Assembly: GCA_013399115.1 (NCBI GenBank)
Contig: VXAA01005212.1
Span: 194,549 to 258,548 of the forward strand
Length of the DNA: 64,000 bases
Source of the DNA: Anseranas semipalmata
Lineage: Eukaryota > Chordata > Aves > Anseriformes > Anseranatidae
Reading direction: 5' to 3'
Shown here: positions 60,280-64,000 of the stretch, piece after piece
How positions within the stretch are numbered: the stretch's first letter is position 1
Layout of the letters: every line of letters starts with the position of its first letter
Position numbers and translations under genes: made by a program
Notes under the pieces: generated by a model
What the model was told of the DNA's origin: nothing
The model's database searches: none
The model's input: only the letters and a program-made list of their open reading frames with translations

Positions 60280-61970
60280 GCCCAGCTATGCCAGGCTCTC
60301 CTAGCTTCTCGACCAAACAAAAACAACCAGATCTATCCTGAACTGTAGATGTGCTTAAACAAGTTTGGGGAAACAGTAACGCAGGGAAATCCTCTCCTTC
60401 CCCATTTTTAAGTCAAATTCCAGCATTGGGAGAGCTTTGAAGGCTGTCAGGCTCAAAGACAAAGACTTTACTACAGCCCTTCCTGCCTGACCTTGGCTTG
60501 TGCCTCCACACTTGACAGGAGCAGCCCCTCAAGGGCTGAAGAAGACCTCCTGGCTCCACGATGCTTTTCTAGTTTTGACTTTGGCATTATAACTGCCTGA
60601 CAGCTGGTGCCAGCTATGGTACAGACCCTGTCCCCCAGCACACAGCACCACACTGCTCTTAGCAGGGTCAGTGCAAGCCATCCCCAGCTGTGACATGAGC
60701 CTCTGAGCCCTCCACATTTATTCCCTCCAGTGTTGTCCAAATGTCAGCCCAGTGGCCTAATCTCCCATGGCCCATGGAGGCTCGCTTTCCTTTAACATTT
60801 TCATCCTGCGCGTGGGACGCTTGACTAAATAAAAAACAGCAGGGGATTGATTTCAGCCTTCTAAATTCAACCACCAACTGAGGTTTATTTCTAGAATCAT
60901 GCGAAGCAGAAGAAGGACCCCTCGCCCGTCATCGTTAGGTGCCTGACCCCAAGGCTGCTGAAATCCTGGAAAGGCGGTGTATACAATAGCAGGTACTGGG
61001 ACACTAGCAAATTTGGCTACCTTTAAACGAAACCATCTGTCCCAGGACACATCACATCACTTCTCACCACTTCAGGAGGTGAACCAATGGAGATAAAACT
61101 GCTAACTTAACTCTCAAGCCAGAGCAACACCGAAGAGCCCCTTGATTTAGCTGAACGCAGAGTGAGGGAAGCTTCTGACGGAGCCTGACTCTGAATCACT
61201 CTCCAGACTCTGAATCACTTGGTTTCAGCTCAGCCATCAGCTCCAGCTGAAAGCCGAATGACCGTAACTCCCTGTGCGTAGTTCCCCCAGGGAAATGCAA
61301 AACCACCTCACAGCGAGGGAGGAACTGAGAGCACCCAGGACACTGCAGGGCACGACGGGAAGCAGCGGGGTGACAGGGTGCTGCGAGAGCACGCTGTTCC
61401 ACACGGCCTCTACCTCCATCTCTCACTGATCTCCCATTTCCTCCAGTCATTGCAGCACAGCAAGCAGGGATGGTCAGGGCTGTGAGCAGAAGGGAAATTA
61501 TTTCAAGTGTCCGAGTCCCGGCCTGGGAGGGCACTGAAGACAAGCCGTGCCCGGGTGGAACGATCCGTCAAAGCCACCACGTCTGTCCTTTCAGCAGCAC
61601 GTGCAGGCAGTGCTCTGCCTGTCGCTCTGGTGCTTAGGAGCACGGGAGCATCCTACAACTTCCTGCCTGACTTCAGCTAGAGCCCTCAGATCTGTTCCTT
61701 AATACCCATTCTCTCTGCCGTTTCCAAGAGGAATGCAGCCCGGCCACGTTCATCCAGGCCGACCCTGTTCGGTGAGGGTTCGCCTGGGCCACCCCACTGC
61801 GGATCTCGTGGATCTCACCCGTGGAGATGCAACAAGTCCTCTCTGCCTTTAAAAAAGGGATGGTGTTAAACAGACCCCTTTTGTGGCCCACTTACACACA
61901 GATTCAGCTCCTCTAAAAGCAGGACAATCAGCGAAACTAATTGCAGTGGCTTTGCAACCAGCCTTTTGTC
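60280..61970. other. unique non-coding sequence
   Basis: No gene was recognised. Frames of up to 115 codons (minus, 61196-61543) are random-looking. A 14-base direct repeat, GACTCTGAATCACT, occurs at 61187 and 61206, a 19-base offset. Confidence 0.55.
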
Positions 61971-61979
61971 AGGATCGCT

Positions 61980-62210
61980 GAGACAGCATCGAGGAACACA
62001 AGGCAAAGCCGCGCGCTGCCTGTCCTCACTCCGCTGTCACGTAACCAGGGAGACCGGGCTGCCGAGCAGGAACGAGGTGGGATGGAAAACGGCAAAACGG
62101 ATGGAAAACAGCAAAATGGATGGAAAACGGCGTACCGGCACCGCCAGCAGCGCTGCGGCTCTCAGGGACGCTCAGCAGGGCACCAAGGCGCGGAGCTCCA
62201 TGCCCACACC
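61980..62210. promoter_or_regulatory. CpG-rich patch
   Basis: About twenty CpGs fall within some 220 bases (AAGCCGCGCGCTGCC, GACCGGGCTGCCGAGC, CACCGCCAGCAGCGCTGCGG, AAGGCGCGGAGC), contrasting with the CpG-poor flanks. A 19-base minisatellite sits inside it. It could mark an unmethylated regulatory element or promoter. Frames cross it on both strands (179 codons plus, 102 codons minus) without domains. Confidence 0.3.
62081..62137. repeat. 19-base minisatellite, three copies
   Basis: The unit GATGGAAAACGGCAAAACG is repeated at 62081, 62100 and 62119. The second copy carries two substitutions and the third diverges in its last six or seven bases. The gene-free context means it changes no protein. 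Confidence 0.85.
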
Positions 62211-62845
62211 CAGTGGCCGGGAGCAGCCACCAAGCACTGGTGCTGCCCTAACCAAGTCCCACCCGCGTGGGGAAGCTTCCGTCTGCCTGCAGCGACCAGG
62301 GGCACCAGCTCACCAGCAGACGTGGCCCCTGCTTGTGGGGAGATGACCTGGAGTCCCCACGGTTCTTCGTTGGGTGCGGCAGTGACAAAATCCCAACCGC
62401 TGCTGAGTACCTCTGACGGATGTACAAATCGGATCACGTCCCTCCAAGTCAACAGAGCAATTCCAGGCAATACCAGCTGAAGATCTGAAGCTCAGACTCT
62501 CCCTCCTTGCTTCCTGCCTACGGCAAAGCTTCCTGGCAGGCAAACTGGTGCAGCCATCACCTATGCCTGAGGGCACAACTGAACTCCCAGTGTGAGGTTT
62601 GTCAGGTAGGGGAAGACTGGTTGTGTGCTTTAAGGTAAGCTTCTGCTTAAGCACCTGCCTCACTGCAGTGCTTAAATACAGTTCAGAGGTAATTTCTCAA
62701 AAGCATCTCCATGGCTGGAGTATCCCAGCCTGCCTGCCACTTGCTAGAGCTCGAGCTCCTAACGCTCGAGGCAGTCATGAGAAAATGCTCTCAGGGTGGT
62801 TTTAACTCTGCCTCCACTTCCTCAGCTTTCTAGGGGTCATTACAG
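62211..62845. other. unique non-coding sequence
   Basis: No gene or repeat was recognised. Frames on both strands are 60-179 codons, overlap, and lack domains. Confidence 0.5.
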
Positions 62846-62849
62846 GAGA

Positions 62850-63110
62850 TCTGGGAGGGGAAATGAATGCTTGTAAGATACATAATTGAATAGAATATGT
62901 AACAATTAGCGAACGGAGAGGGTAAGTATTAAACTGATTAAAAGCTTCGCAGGCTGAACAGAATTAAAAATAAATGAAACTCAGCTACAAGCCTAATGAA
63001 CAATTGCTTAATAATGGTTCTTAACACATCCTTAAAATAAAAAAATATTTTTAAATAAAATTAGAGATTATTAAAAACACAAATGTTTGTTAAGAAAAAA
63101 TAACCCACTA
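62850..63110. promoter_or_regulatory. candidate AT-rich conserved non-coding element
   Basis: A very AT-rich stretch with ACATAATTGAATAG, GTAACAATTAGCGAACGG, GTATTAAACTGATTAAAAGC, CCTAATGAACAATTGC and TTAATAATGGTTC. ACAAT/ACAATTAG words are SOX- or homeodomain-like. The last 100 bases pass into A-rich simple sequence. There is no coding frame. Confidence 0.33.
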
Positions 63111-63535
63111 GGGCCTTGTAAGGATTCATTCAAGCTGTACATGGAAAATAAGTCAGAGCTCCTCCTTCCTCCTGCTCTGTACTGTAAGAAGTCACCAGCT
63201 GCTTTACTGCCTGTTCAGAAACAAGTCCTCTTCCCTTGCCTCCCACGCCCTCTCTTCTCCTCCAGCATTATGGACAGCCAAGTGCCCTTTAACCAAACTT
63301 ACACATTCCTCTCCATAATCTGGGATCTGTGCACCAACCTTTTGTGCGGGCAAAGAGTGCCACAAGAGACCAAACGCACTGGTTGGTAATGGTCTCTCCC
63401 CTTTGTTGGCCTGCATTAGCTCTTTGTTCTTCGCATGCTAGCATCTCCCAGACTCGAGGTCCTATTTATACTGGCAGCACACGGCACCTCGTGGCCAGGC
63501 CAGGCCTGATGCCCTTTTAGGCACAAAAGCCTCAG
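63111..63535. other. unique non-coding sequence
   Basis: No gene or repeat was recognised; only frames of 60-100 codons without features. Confidence 0.5.
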
Positions 63536-63539
63536 TTAA

Positions 63540-63720
63540 GCACAAAACCAATTTTAAATGCAAAAGCAGGCCATTAAAAAAAAAAATACCATCAAGGTAC
63601 CAGACTGCGTAATGGATATTAGCCATGTTCCTAAGTGTCTTGCTGAATCAAGGCCACGGCCTATTGATTACAGCCGATGTGTTAACAACGTAATTTTCTC
63701 AGAAATGATGATGCAGCCTG
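63540..63720. promoter_or_regulatory. candidate conserved non-coding element
   Basis: The patch reads CCAATTTTAAATGC, an A11 run, GCGTAATGGATATTAGCC, GGCCTATTGATTACAGCC and GTTAACAACGTAATTTTC. GGATATTA, TTGATTACAG and GTTAAC are homeodomain- or HNF-like words, and CpGs are retained. No frame or repeat explains them. Confidence 0.33.
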
Positions 63721-64000
63721 CATCTAGGCCAGGGTTACCCACCACGTACAGCAATGCAGACCGACACGGGAGTTACCAGCAGCCTGCAGACAGTCGCACC
63801 AACAGCATGTGGATTTCCCCCGCTGCCCTGGACTGCCTGCGCACCTTCACGGGCTGTGTGGGTCCCGCGCGGCGGGGCCAGGGGCTCGCCAGCACCTTGT
63901 CCTACCAGAGGCAATTCTGAGCGGTGAAAATCAGTGCTAATTGCACACAGGCTGTCATTCAGGAGATGTGCTGTGCAGAGGTTTGCAGCCGCACCTAATC
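63721..64000. other. unique non-coding sequence with a small CpG cluster
   Basis: A short CpG-rich run, GGTCCCGCGCGGCGGGG, lies near 63863. The rest is ordinary. An open frame (63558-63920, 120 codons) crosses from the AT-rich patch into this stretch and has no domain. The window ends in unassigned sequence. Confidence 0.45.

Noticed and set aside
61187..61219. 14-base direct repeat (GACTCTGAATCACT twice) as a target-site duplication
   Set aside because: Only five bases lie between the copies, so no insertion is flanked; it is a small local duplication.
1..64000. CRISPR array, operon, phage or bacterial island
   Set aside because: No regularly spaced repeats, no ribosome-binding-site-led gene chains and no long frames; the sequence is vertebrate nuclear DNA.

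Overview
This 64-kb window is non-coding vertebrate nuclear DNA, most likely from a bird. The evidence for a bird is threefold. There is a 5'-truncated CR1 LINE at about 53.05-53.84 kb and a second CR1 3' tail at about 42.17 kb. There is a fragment at about 16.97-17.13 kb resembling a family of avian endogenous-retrovirus LTRs. Interspersed repeats are otherwise sparse. An old MIR-type SINE relic at about 51.46-51.60 kb fits any amniote. I cannot name the species or the locus, and I recognise no protein-coding exon, rRNA, tRNA or CRISPR array.

All open reading frames are short; the longest is 252 codons at 10143-10901. They overlap one another on both strands and frames, and they lie in GC-rich stretches or over homopolymers. 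None shows a recognisable domain except the decayed reverse-transcriptase tail of the CR1 copy. The window reads as intergenic DNA or the inside of a very long intron.

Layout: 0-7.5 kb is unique DNA with AT-rich patches that look constrained (1.13-1.48, 5.86-6.03, 7.29-7.44 kb) and a GC-rich patch at 6.0-6.9 kb. 7.5-18.6 kb is unique DNA with a CpG-containing patch near 10.2 kb, homopolymer tracts and the LTR remnant. 18.6-19.7 kb is a cluster of AT-rich, homeodomain-core-bearing sequence. 19.7-33.4 kb is mostly plain sequence with a short, very CpG-dense patch at 29.5-29.66 kb and an unresolved base at 29822. 33.4-33.9 kb is the most enhancer-like stretch in the middle. 38.3 kb carries a long AT microsatellite. 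39.6-40.1 and 44.0-44.1 kb are further constrained-looking patches. 44.8-45.0 kb pairs a CpG-rich stretch with a TATA-like box. 51-56 kb holds the MIR, the CR1 copy and a tandem duplication containing a single N, which may be an assembly artefact. 58-64 kb has several AT-rich patches with TAATTA-type cores and a CpG-rich patch with a 19-bp minisatellite.

If there is function here, it is probably regulatory: many small AT-rich islands with homeodomain-type cores in gene-poor DNA are typical of the surroundings of developmental regulators. That is inference from appearance only, with no alignment. I found no evidence of a new multi-gene system.
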